Below, in pieces: positions 38,795 to 47,248 of a DNA stretch of 64,000 nucleotides. Numbering within the stretch: position 1 is the first letter of the stretch; every line of letters starts with the position of its first letter. Under the pieces are notes generated by a model. It worked only from the letters and a program-made list of their open reading frames with translations, had not been told where the DNA came from and searched no databases. Location of the stretch: the NCBI GenBank assembly GCA_937925715.1, contig CALAMG010000014.1, forward strand, positions 74,385 through 138,384, in the 5' to 3' direction. The position numbers and the translations under genes were made by a program. The stretch comes from an uncultured Collinsella sp. (GTDB lineage: Bacteria > Actinomycetota > Coriobacteriia > Coriobacteriales > Coriobacteriaceae).

Positions 38795-39692
38795 TGTAAA
38801 GAAACGTGGCGGATTGGGACGTGGACTCAATGCTTTGGTCTCAGAGGCCGAGTATGAGACCGGTGGTTCGGCTGCATCGGCTTCGAATGCCGCATCTGAA
38901 ACAAAACTACCTATTGAGGATATCGTTCCCAACCCTAATCAGCCGCGAATTCACTTTAACGAAACTGAACTTCGTGAGTTGAGCGAATCAATCCAAGAAC
39001 ATGGCGTCTTGCAGCCGCTTTTGGTTCGCAAGCATAGAAACGGCTATGAGATCATCGCTGGTGAGCGTCGTTACCAAGCGTCAAAGCTTGCTGGTCTTGA
39101 GGAGCTGCCTGTCATCATTAAAGATGTTAATGATGAAAAGATGCTGGCTCTTGCTCTGATCGAAAACCTTCAGCGTTCTGATCTGAATCCCGTCGAAGAG
39201 GCTAAGGGCTATCGCCAGCTTATCGATGCCAGCGGTATGACCCAGGAGGCATTGTCGAAGGCAGTCAGCAAGTCACGCTCTGCAATTACAAACTCGCTGC
39301 GCCTTCTCGATCTCCCTGAAGTTGTTCAGCAGATGATTTTTGAGGGCAAACTTACTGCTGGTCATGCACGTGCGATTCTTGCAGTTCCCTATGAGGACGC
39401 TCGAATTCGACTTGCAGAGAAGGTTGTTGCAGAGGGCCTTTCCGTAAGAGCGACAGAAAATCTTGCTCCGTTGTTTTCTGCCGGAGAGACACCTAAGACG
39501 CCGAGGCCTGCAACGCCTCAGTCTTTTAAAAAGGCTGCCCGCGTGCTTCGTCAGGTTTTTAATACCAACGTGCGTGTTAAGAGCTCGCGTGGAAAGAATA
39601 AGATTGAGATTGAGTTTAAAGACGAGGAAGAGCTCTCTCGTATTCTTGGCGAAATGATTCAGTTTGATCAAGGAGGCCAAGATGAGGAATAG
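38787..39692 (+). CDS. parB: Chromosome partitioning protein ParB (Spo0J)
   Basis: 301 residues from a GTG. GLGRGLNALV start, the CTPase domain with QPRIHF, EHGVLQPLLVR and AGERRYQA, the helix-turn-helix MTQEALSKAVSKSRSAITNSLRLL, and a C-terminal dimerisation domain. A CTP-dependent clamp that loads at parS. Overlaps the next gene by 11 bases. Confidence 0.96.
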   Translation: MPSVKKRGGLGRGLNALVSEAEYETGGSAASASNAASETKLPIEDIVPNPNQPRIHFNETELRELSESIQEHGVLQPLLVRKHRNGYEIIAGERRYQASKLAGLEELPVIIKDVNDEKMLALALIENLQRSDLNPVEEAKGYRQLIDASGMTQEALSKAVSKSRSAITNSLRLLDLPEVVQQMIFEGKLTAGHARAILAVPYEDARIRLAEKVVAEGLSVRATENLAPLFSAGETPKTPRPATPQSFKKAARVLRQVFNTNVRVKSSRGKNKIEIEFKDEEELSRILGEMIQFDQGGQDEE

Positions 39693-39936
39693 GATTTTAA
39701 CTGCGATTGCATTGGCGACGACTGTCGCGGCTGGTGCCTTTGCTGGCTATAAGATCGCGACAGACGATGAACTTCGAGGTCGTTTGCTTCGTAGTGCGCA
39801 AGATATTGTCGATACATCCAAGAAGAAAATGGATGTTATGACAGAAGATGTTGCCATGCGTACGGCTCAGGTAACGAAGAATCCCAAGATTAATCAAGGT
39901 TGGGTTAGTAACCAATGGGAAAATGTAGGCTATTAG
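39682..39936 (+). CDS. Small YtxH-like membrane-anchored protein
   Basis: 84 residues from the ATG at 39682, with AAGGAGG inside the end of parB. One hydrophobic segment near the N terminus (ILTAIALATTVAAGAFAGYKIA) and a charged helical rest ending in SNQWENVGY. Function unknown; coupling to parB may just reflect operon structure. Confidence 0.75.
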   Translation: MRNRILTAIALATTVAAGAFAGYKIATDDELRGRLLRSAQDIVDTSKKKMDVMTEDVAMRTAQVTKNPKINQGWVSNQWENVGY

Positions 39937-40057
39937 GTACCTAACAATTACTTAGCATATTTTGAGGAGTTCTTGTCTGATTCACGAGGCAAGGACCCCT
40001 TATTTTGGCCGTAAAAAATGGGACAGGTAGCAGCTGATTCAAAATTAAGGTCAATAA

Positions 40058-40098
40058 ATAAAACGGCCCCGGTTGCATCTCCTGTAACCGGGGCCGTT
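40058..40098 (-). terminator. Terminator behind rlmN
   Basis: AACGGCCCCGGTT at 40062-40074 pairs perfectly with AACCGGGGCCGTT at 40086-40098, followed on the minus strand by TTATTTATT. It also faces the parB-side transcript and may act in both directions. Confidence 0.85.
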
Positions 40099-40101
40099 CG
40101 A

Positions 40102-40117
40102 TGTTTCACATGAAACG
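40102..40117. promoter_or_regulatory. Degenerate parS behind rlmN
   Basis: TGTTTCACATGAAACG matches parS at 14 of 16 positions; it touches the rlmN terminator. Confidence 0.45.
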
Positions 40118-40135
40118 TTTTGGGGTGCGACTCCC

Positions 40136-41188
40136 CTATGCGTTCTTCTGAACTTTGAAGCGCTGCTTCAGCTGTCCGCAAGCGGCGTCAATATCGTTAC
40201 CACGGGAGTTACGAATCGTGGTCTCGATGCCACGGGACTCAAGACGACGCTGAAGATCCTCAACCTTATGAATCGGCGACGGCTTGAGCGGGCTGCCCTC
40301 GATGTCGTTAAGCTGAATCAGGTTAACGTGGCACAACGTTCCCTCGCAGAAGTCGCAGAGCGCCTGCATCTCGGGATTCGTATCGTTGACGCCTTCGATC
40401 ATGGCATACTCATAGGTCGGGCGGCGGCCAGTCTTCTCGGTGTAGAGTTGAAGCGCCTCGTGAAGGCGAAGTAGCGTGTACTTCTTAACACCGGGCATTA
40501 GCTTATTGCGTGTCGACTGGATGGCGGAATGCAGGGAAACGGCAAGCGTGAACTGCTCGGGGATGTCGGCAAATTTGCGAATACCGGGAATAACGCCGCT
40601 GGTAGAGACGGTGAGGTGACGAGCACCGATACCGATGCCATCGGGGTCGTTGAGGATTCGCAACGCCTTGAGAACCTCGTCGTAGTTGGCAAACGGCTCG
40701 CCCTGGCCCATGAAGACAACGCTCGTGACGCGCTCGCCAAAGTCGTTGGATACATGAAGTACCTGGTCGACGATCTCTTGAGCGGTCAGAGAGCGCTTGA
40801 GGCCGTTGAGACCGGTAGCGCAAAAGGCACAGCCCATGCCACAGCCTGCCTGGGTGGAAACGCAGACGGAAAGCTTGTTACGACGGGGCATGCCGACGGT
40901 CTCGACGGAAACGCCGTCGTGGTACTCGAGCAGATACTTGCGAGAGCCATCTTTGGAAACCTGCTTGGTGAGTTCAGCCGGCGTGTCAAAGGCAAAAGCC
41001 TCTTTAAGCTGCTCGCGGAAAGCCTTGGGAAGGTTGGTCATATCGTCAAACGAACAAACTTTCTTCTCAAAGACCCATTCGATGAGCTGCTTCGCGCGGA
41101 AGGCGGGCTGGCCAAGCTCGGCCACGAGCTCGCGAATATCGTTTTGGCTCAAGTCGCGAATGTCCTGAGATTTAGTCCTGGGATTCAT
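40136..41188 (-). CDS. rlmN: Dual-specificity rRNA/tRNA adenine-C2 methyltransferase
   Basis: 350 residues. Radical-SAM cluster Cys116, Cys120, Cys123 in AGCGMGCAFCATGL; the mechanistic Cys near the C terminus is in DIDAACGQLKQ. Methylates A2503 of 23S rRNA and A37 of some tRNAs. First two Cys-x3-Cys-x2-Cys and GEPFANYDEVLKALRIL fit the family. Divergent to ddl. Confidence 0.95.
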   Translation of the reverse strand: MNPRTKSQDIRDLSQNDIRELVAELGQPAFRAKQLIEWVFEKKVCSFDDMTNLPKAFREQLKEAFAFDTPAELTKQVSKDGSRKYLLEYHDGVSVETVGMPRRNKLSVCVSTQAGCGMGCAFCATGLNGLKRSLTAQEIVDQVLHVSNDFGERVTSVVFMGQGEPFANYDEVLKALRILNDPDGIGIGARHLTVSTSGVIPGIRKFADIPEQFTLAVSLHSAIQSTRNKLMPGVKKYTLLRLHEALQLYTEKTGRRPTYEYAMIEGVNDTNPEMQALCDFCEGTLCHVNLIQLNDIEGSPLKPSPIHKVEDLQRRLESRGIETTIRNSRGNDIDAACGQLKQRFKVQKNA

Positions 41189-41203
41189 GGAAGCCTTTCG
41201 ATT

Positions 41204-41233
41204 TTGGGGAAACGTAGAGGGTATCGCTACAAT
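41204..41233 (+). promoter_or_regulatory. Possible ddl promoter
   Basis: TTGGGG and TACAAT with an 18-base spacer, 41 bases before the ddl start. The -35 is imperfect. Confidence 0.45.
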
Positions 41234-41273
41234 ATGGTATCAGCTGCAGAAATTATAGAGGAGGAGTCTGCCC

Positions 41274-42239
41274 ATGCCGGGTAAAAGCCTAGAGAACATG
41301 CACGTAGCGGTCTTGGCGGGCGGTCATTCCGCTGAGCGCGAGATCTCGCTCAATTCGGGAAAGAACGTCGTGGTTGCCTTGAAGGAGGCCGGCTACACTT
41401 CGGTGGAGCTGCTCGACACGGCTGCCGATGATTTTATGGTAACCATGGCGACCGGCGGCTTTGACGTGGCGTTTATCGCCATGCACGGTGCCGGCGGCGA
41501 GGATGGCGCCATGCAGGGCGCCATGGAGACCCTGGGTATCCCCTACACGGCCTCGGGCGTGCTTGCCAGCGCCTGCGGTGCCGACAAGGAGGTCTCTAAG
41601 CTCCTGTACGCCAAGGCGGGCATTCCCATTGCCCCCGGCCTCGCGCTCGAGGTGGGCGATGAAGTCGATATCGATCATATCGTCGAGGTTTGTGGCGAGC
41701 GCTGCTTTGTGAAGCCGGCCGTCAACGGTTCCAGCTATGGCATTTCCCTGGTCCATGAGCCCTCCGAGCTGCCCGCGGCAATCGCCAAGGCGTTTGCGTA
41801 CGGCGACAAAGTGCTGGTCGAGAAGTGCATCGAGGGTACCGAGATCACCGTCGGTGTGTACGGCGAGGACGACGTGCGCGCTCTGCCGATTGTCGAGATT
41901 CGCAAACCCGAGGACTGCGAGTTCTACGATCTGGACGTGAAATATGTCGACCCTACGGACATCCATCGCATTCCGGCGCAGATTTCACCCGAGAATTACG
42001 CTCGCGCTCAGGAGCTTGCCTGTGCTGCTCACAAGGCCCTCGGTTGCCTGGGTATCTCGCGCAGCGACTTTATCGTGAGTGAGGACGGCCCCGTTATCCT
42101 CGAGACCAATACCATTCCCGGCATGACCGATACGTCGCTGTATCCGGACGAGATCCGCCACACCGACGACATGACGTTCCCGCAGGTCTGTGACAGCCTG
42201 ATTCGTATGGGCCTTCGTCGAGCGGGCATTGCATGCTAA
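41274..42239 (+). CDS. ddl: D-alanine-D-alanine ligase
   Basis: 321 residues. ATP-grasp enzyme for peptidoglycan precursors: VAVLAGGHSAEREISL start, the FVKPAVNGSSYGIS loop, and ILETNTIPGMTDTSLYP at the metal site. The Tyr/Ser pattern around the loop is that of D-Ala-D-Ala rather than D-Ala-D-Lac ligases, but this is a soft criterion. AGGAGGAG precedes the start. Overlaps the next gene by 7 bases. Confidence 0.92.
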   Translation: MPGKSLENMHVAVLAGGHSAEREISLNSGKNVVVALKEAGYTSVELLDTAADDFMVTMATGGFDVAFIAMHGAGGEDGAMQGAMETLGIPYTASGVLASACGADKEVSKLLYAKAGIPIAPGLALEVGDEVDIDHIVEVCGERCFVKPAVNGSSYGISLVHEPSELPAAIAKAFAYGDKVLVEKCIEGTEITVGVYGEDDVRALPIVEIRKPEDCEFYDLDVKYVDPTDIHRIPAQISPENYARAQELACAAHKALGCLGISRSDFIVSEDGPVILETNTIPGMTDTSLYPDEIRHTDDMTFPQVCDSLIRMGLRRAGIAC

Positions 42240-45127
42240 TCGAGGACGCGGTTTCGTCAGGAACGCCGCAGTTTGTCATCGACTCCTATGCCACGCTTGC
42301 CGAACGCGCCAAAACGCAGTCCTTCGGCCTTATCGAGGAAGATGTGATTGTCCTCGATACCGAGACCACAGGTCTTTCGGTGCAGGACAATGAGCTGATC
42401 GAGATCTCGGCGGCCCGTCTTTCGGGCCGCGAGGTCGTCGACCGCTTCGATACCTTCGTGCATCCCAAGCAGCTGATTCCCGCCGAGATCACCGAGCTCA
42501 CGAGCATTACAAATGCCGATGTGGCAGATGCCCCGTCGGCCGTTGAGGCCGTAGCCGCTCTCGCCGATTTTGTCGGTGGTTGCCCGGTAATCGCACATAA
42601 CGCCACGTTCGACCGCTCGTTTATCGAGTCGGTCAAAGGCGGCGTCAACGTGAGCGATATCTGGATCGATTCGCTGGCGCTGTCGCGCATCGCGCTTCCG
42701 CGCCTGGCATCGCACAAGTTGTCTTTTATGGCCGATCTGTTTGGCTGTGACTCGGTATCACACCGTGCCAATGCCGACGTCGACGCCCTGTGTGGCGTAT
42801 GGCGCGTGTTGCTCGTGGCGCTCACCGACTTGCCTCAGGGCCTCATGGCGCGCCTAGCCGACATGCATCCGGATGTGCCTTGGTCCTATCGTCCTATCTT
42901 CTCATTCTTGGCAGGGCAGAACCCTGGTTCTATCTTCTCTCTCAGCGCCGCTCGTGCTGACGTTCTCAAGGCCGATCGCGCCGACGATCGGGTGGACGCC
43001 GACGAACTGCCGGTCCTCAAGATGCCGAGTCGTGAGGAGATTGAGGCAGACTATGCGCCAGGTGGCCTGGTCAATCGCATGTATCCCACCTACGAGCCGC
43101 GTGATGAGCAGATCGCGATGGCGCTCGAGGTCCGCGATGCGCTGGTCACGGGCACTCATCGTGTAATTGAGGCGGGCACGGGCGTCGGCAAATCGATGGC
43201 CTATCTGGTGCCTTTTGCCGAGGCAGCGCGCCGTAACAACATCACGGTTGGTATTGCGACCAAATCGAACAATCTTGCCGACCAGCTCATGTACCATGAG
43301 CTGCCAAAACTTGCCGAGCAACTGGACGGTGGTCTGTCATTTTGCGCTCTCAAGGGGTATGACCACTATCCATGCCTGCGCAAGCTTGAGCGCATGAGCC
43401 GCGGCCAGGTCGAGATTACCACCAAGCGCGATCCGGCGGACACGCTCACGGCGGTCGCGGTCATTATGGCGTACGTCTGCCAATCAGCCGATGGCGACCT
43501 CGACTCGCTCGGCATTCGGTGGCGCAGCGTCAACCGCCCCGACTTTACGACGGCCTCGCGCGAGTGTGCTCGTCGCCTCTGCCCGTTTTTCCCTGATAAA
43601 TGTTTGGTCCACGGCGCTCGCCGTCGTGCAGCGCATGCCGACGTGGTGGTCACCAACCATTCCCTGCTGTTCCGCAATGTCGCGGCCGAGGGCAGGATTT
43701 TACCTCCGATTCGTCATTGGGTAATCGACGAGGCCCATTCCATCGAGCGCGAGGCGCGCCGTCAGTGGGCGCGCGTGGTGTCGGCGGACGAATCACGCGT
43801 TCTGTTTGAGCGCCTGGGTGGCTCGAGCACCGGTGCGCTAAGCCAGGTCTCCCGTGATTTGGCAACCTCCGAGGGCTCTACGCTCTATCTGGGCCTTACT
43901 GCCAAGGCGACGTCGACGGTTGCGCGCGCGAGCATGGCAATCGCCGACGTGTTCGATGGCGTTCGCGAGCTCGGCCGCCGTGCCCGTGGGGGTTATGACA
44001 ATGCCAATCTATGGATTGGCCCCGAGCTGCGCGAATCTGACGACTGGCATGATTTCTTACAGTCGGCCTACGCTGCCATCGACGTATTGGAACAGGCTGA
44101 CAAGAGCGTCGACGCGCTGGTGCAAGCCGTCGCCGCCGACAAGCCCGAGGTTGTTGTCGACCTGGGTGATATCTCGCGCCGCCTGCACGAGCTGGCCGAG
44201 AACCTCAAACTCATCATTGATGGCACCGATGAACACTACGTGTATTCGCTGCAGGTCAATCGCAGGCTGCGTGCCGGCGGAGAGTCAATGACCGCAGAGC
44301 GCATCGACATTGGCGAGGCCTTGGCAACCGAGTGGCTGCCCGAGGTTCACACGGCTATCTTTGCCTCGGCGACCATGACGGTGTCCAAAAGCTTCGAACA
44401 CTTTAACCACGCGGTCGGCCTCGATCGCATCGGCGCTTCAACATCCTCATCGCTGCACTTGGACTCGAGCTACGACTTCGATTCGAACATGGCTGTAGTC
44501 GTTGCGGGCGATATCCCCGATCCGCGCGATCGCGAGAGCTATCTTACGGCGCTCGAGCGCGTGCTGGTCGACGCCCATCTTGCCATGGGCGGATCGGTGC
44601 TCACACTGTTCACCAATCGGCGCGACATGGAAGACCTGTACGCCCGCGTTGAGCCCAAGATGGCCCGTGCGGGTCTGGAGCTCAACTGCCAGCAGCGCAA
44701 CTCATCTCCTCGTCGCCTGCGCGATCGGTTTATCAACGAGCCGACTTCATCGCTTTTTGCGCTTAAGGCCTTCTGGGAGGGGTTCGACGCCAGCGGCGAG
44801 ACGCTGCGCTGCGTCATCATTCCCAAGCTGCCGTTCTCGAGTCCCACGGACCCGCTCTCGTGCGAGCGCAACCTGCGCGAAGACCGCGCTTGGGCGCGCT
44901 ATTCGCTGCCCGAGGCGGTGCTCGAGGTCAAGCAGGCGGCCGGCCGCCTTATCCGCTCGTCGACCGATTGCGGCGTGCTGATTCTGGCCGACCCGCGCCT
45001 GGTGACGAAGGGCTACGGAAAGAAGTTCTTAACGTCGCTGCCCACGAGCTCCTACCAGCGCATCGAATCGGCGCAGATCGGGCACTATCTGCAACTGTGG
45101 CGCGCACGCCACGAGCGGCGGCGCTAA
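42233..45127 (+). CDS. dinG: Exonuclease-helicase fusion, DinG family
   Basis: 964 residues. N-terminal DEDD exonuclease, epsilon-like, with DTETTG (Asp42, Glu44), later NATFDRSF and HRANADVDA. From ~290 a superfamily 2 XPD-type helicase: Walker A GTGVGKS (about 313), Cys residues in CARRLCPFFPDKC that fit an iron-sulfur site (~444), DEAH at ~499, and the C-terminal motifs FWEGFDASG and QAAGRLIRSSTDCG. Such fusions are typical of Gram-positive DinG. Stop codon overlaps the opposing stop of the WYL gene. Confidence 0.9.
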   Translation: MLIEDAVSSGTPQFVIDSYATLAERAKTQSFGLIEEDVIVLDTETTGLSVQDNELIEISAARLSGREVVDRFDTFVHPKQLIPAEITELTSITNADVADAPSAVEAVAALADFVGGCPVIAHNATFDRSFIESVKGGVNVSDIWIDSLALSRIALPRLASHKLSFMADLFGCDSVSHRANADVDALCGVWRVLLVALTDLPQGLMARLADMHPDVPWSYRPIFSFLAGQNPGSIFSLSAARADVLKADRADDRVDADELPVLKMPSREEIEADYAPGGLVNRMYPTYEPRDEQIAMALEVRDALVTGTHRVIEAGTGVGKSMAYLVPFAEAARRNNITVGIATKSNNLADQLMYHELPKLAEQLDGGLSFCALKGYDHYPCLRKLERMSRGQVEITTKRDPADTLTAVAVIMAYVCQSADGDLDSLGIRWRSVNRPDFTTASRECARRLCPFFPDKCLVHGARRRAAHADVVVTNHSLLFRNVAAEGRILPPIRHWVIDEAHSIEREARRQWARVVSADESRVLFERLGGSSTGALSQVSRDLATSEGSTLYLGLTAKATSTVARASMAIADVFDGVRELGRRARGGYDNANLWIGPELRESDDWHDFLQSAYAAIDVLEQADKSVDALVQAVAADKPEVVVDLGDISRRLHELAENLKLIIDGTDEHYVYSLQVNRRLRAGGESMTAERIDIGEALATEWLPEVHTAIFASATMTVSKSFEHFNHAVGLDRIGASTSSSLHLDSSYDFDSNMAVVVAGDIPDPRDRESYLTALERVLVDAHLAMGGSVLTLFTNRRDMEDLYARVEPKMARAGLELNCQQRNSSPRRLRDRFINEPTSSLFALKAFWEGFDASGETLRCVIIPKLPFSSPTDPLSCERNLREDRAWARYSLPEAVLEVKQAAGRLIRSSTDCGVLILADPRLVTKGYGKKFLTSLPTSSYQRIESAQIGHYLQLWRARHERRR

Positions 45128-46041
45128 AGCGGACAGACGAGGGTTTTTGCCATATCGCACAGGCGCTTTGACAGGGCGGGGTCATCCAAGATGCGGATGG
45201 CTCCGCCCGCTGCGATTACCTGGCTCAGTAGCCAACGCTCGGAGCCGTAATGCACAGTTACCGTTGCCATGTCTGCCCCGCCGCGCTCGATTAGGGTGAT
45301 GCCGGCCCAGTCCAGATGCTCCGCCATATCGAATGGCATCAAGAGCTTTGCGCTGCGCTGCGTCCGGGCAAGGGAATCGTGGAGGGATGCGACGTCCGGT
45401 GTGTGAGGCACGACGGAGTCTTCCGTCAAGGCGAGTCCCTCGATTTTATCCATGCGATAGGTGCGCTGCTCATCGACTGTGATGTCCCAGGCAATCAGGT
45501 ATGTTTGGTCGCCGTTTGCCGTAATGCGCAAGGGGTCGACCAGACGCTCGCGTGGCCGTGCATCGTCCATCGAGCGATATGAGATGCGGCAGCGAACGCC
45601 GTCCTGAATGGCACAGCTCAGCTGCTGCCAGTGCGACCCGTGGTTGACGGTGTCAAAGACGCGCTGGTTATAGCCGAGCTCTTCGGGTAGAAGGGCGTGT
45701 CGAATCCGAGCTGCCGTCTGCGGCTCGATCCCCAACGATTCAAGTTCGTGGTTGAGCACAGCGACCTCGGCTGCACTCAAGCGCAACGGTAGCACACGCC
45801 CGGCGTCACCAGTGAGGACCACACGCTCGCCGTGGCATTCGCAGATGATGCGCGCACCAGATTCTCGGTCCGCGAGCGTCGAGACGATCTCGAGAATCTC
45901 GTCGAGCGATACTCCCGTGATGTCAAAGCGGCCGCAAATCTCGGTTCGTGTCATGCCGCTCTCGCCGGCGGCGTAGAGGGCCTCCATGATGTCGATGGCG
46001 CGCGAGAGTCTCTGCTCGCTGGTGAGTTTACGCACGGGCAT
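45124..46041 (-). CDS. WYL-domain transcriptional regulator (PafC-like)
   Basis: 305 residues from the ATG at 46041, overlapping the upstream regulator gene by 14 bases. An N-terminal winged helix (LTSEQRLSRAIDIMEALYAAGESGMTRTEI is spread over residues 4-33), a middle part, then a WYL domain with CRISYRSMDDARPRERLVDPLRI and YLIAWD. The tandem with the next WYL gene recalls the actinobacterial PafB-PafC pair, which activates DNA-damage genes; here no proteasome or Pup genes are nearby. Confidence 0.82.
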   Translation of the reverse strand: MPVRKLTSEQRLSRAIDIMEALYAAGESGMTRTEICGRFDITGVSLDEILEIVSTLADRESGARIICECHGERVVLTGDAGRVLPLRLSAAEVAVLNHELESLGIEPQTAARIRHALLPEELGYNQRVFDTVNHGSHWQQLSCAIQDGVRCRISYRSMDDARPRERLVDPLRITANGDQTYLIAWDITVDEQRTYRMDKIEGLALTEDSVVPHTPDVASLHDSLARTQRSAKLLMPFDMAEHLDWAGITLIERGGADMATVTVHYGSERWLLSQVIAAGGAIRILDDPALSKRLCDMAKTLVCPL

Positions 46042-47050
46042 ACTCGTGCACCGTCCTTTCAATGAGGTGGTTCCACGCCTGCTTGAGCGATTTGGGGGCC
46101 ATGGGCCTCATGCCGTCCATGGCGTGGGCCATGCAAAATGAGGCGGCGGCTTCAAGGTCGCGCACGTCAACGGTCCAGATCCATCCCGCATCGGTGTGTG
46201 TGAGCTCACCTCGCCCGCGCGTGAGGCCGTTGATCATATCGATCTGCGTCTGAGGGGCGAACGAGAACGTGGCTGCAACGGGCGGTCGGTCGGCGAAATC
46301 GAATTCAAAGAACAGATAGTCGTTGAGATTGAAGTCCGCAGGGATGGCGTAGGCCTTCGAAGGACGCCATGCGCGAACGATACGGTCGCAGCGGAATGTC
46401 CTGATGTCGTCGGTGACATTGTCGAGGCCGCAGAAGTACGCCACGCCCTCGCGTTCGAACATGCCGTAGACACAGACGGTACGTTCTTTCTGCTCGCCGC
46501 GTCCGTTCTGATATAAAAATCGCAGCGCGCATCGCTCGGCAAAGGCGCTCCATACCGCATCGACGGTGGGAGAGCGGCGGATCGGTACTTCGTCCACCGT
46601 CGTCCTGCCGGTGAGGTAGGCAATTTTGGAGCGAATATCGGCAAGCGGCGCGGCAAAGGTGGAAGAGCCGGCCGCTAGCGTCTGGTCGATGGCGTTGAGT
46701 AGGATATCGGCGTCGTCTGCGGTGATGAGGCCGCCTGCAGCAAACGTGTGCTCGCGGTCGATTGTCCACGAGCTTTCCTCGGTCTCCTGCGCACCGGCGG
46801 GGCGAACCTCCTTGATTAAGATGCCACGCTCGAGCAGTTTGTCACGATCGCGCCGAAACTTGCGCTTATCCGAGTCGATATTGCCCGAGCCATATCCCAG
46901 GTCAGAATCCAAGACGATCTGCTCGGTCGTCAGCGGTTCGGGGGAGCTGTTGAGCACAAAGAAAAGATTGAGGATGCGCTGAGCCGTTTTATCGAAACCG
47001 GGCTCCGAATTCCCCTTTTTAATTGTCGCGGTCGCGTCGCTTGCCGTCAT
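46028..47050 (-). CDS. WYL-domain transcriptional regulator (PafB-like)
   Basis: 340 residues. N-terminal winged helix (TAQRILNLFFVLNSSPEPLTTEQIV in part, with the recognition stretch SDKRKFRRDRDKLLERGI), central linker, and WYL domain around LRFLYQNGRGEQKERTVCVYGMFEREGVAYFCGLD, within which the WYL-equivalent residues are Tyr-rich, followed by the WCX part. First gene of the pair; divergent to the M28-like gene. Confidence 0.82.
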   Translation of the reverse strand: MTASDATATIKKGNSEPGFDKTAQRILNLFFVLNSSPEPLTTEQIVLDSDLGYGSGNIDSDKRKFRRDRDKLLERGILIKEVRPAGAQETEESSWTIDREHTFAAGGLITADDADILLNAIDQTLAAGSSTFAAPLADIRSKIAYLTGRTTVDEVPIRRSPTVDAVWSAFAERCALRFLYQNGRGEQKERTVCVYGMFEREGVAYFCGLDNVTDDIRTFRCDRIVRAWRPSKAYAIPADFNLNDYLFFEFDFADRPPVAATFSFAPQTQIDMINGLTRGRGELTHTDAGWIWTVDVRDLEAAASFCMAHAMDGMRPMAPKSLKQAWNHLIERTVHEYARA

Positions 47051-47248
47051 AGAGTCCTCGCATGAGAAGGTGGTTTGCTGCCATGATTTTAGTCCGATAT
47101 GGAGATTAGGCTATATCCTTGTCCGCTCGAGGCGTTAAGATGGCCCGAATTCGGTCGTTTGCGCTCGCTCGGGGTATACTTTCGACTATATACGGTTCTA
47201 ATGTGCATGCATTGGGCCTATTTGTCGGATTATGGATGTGGAGCGCAC

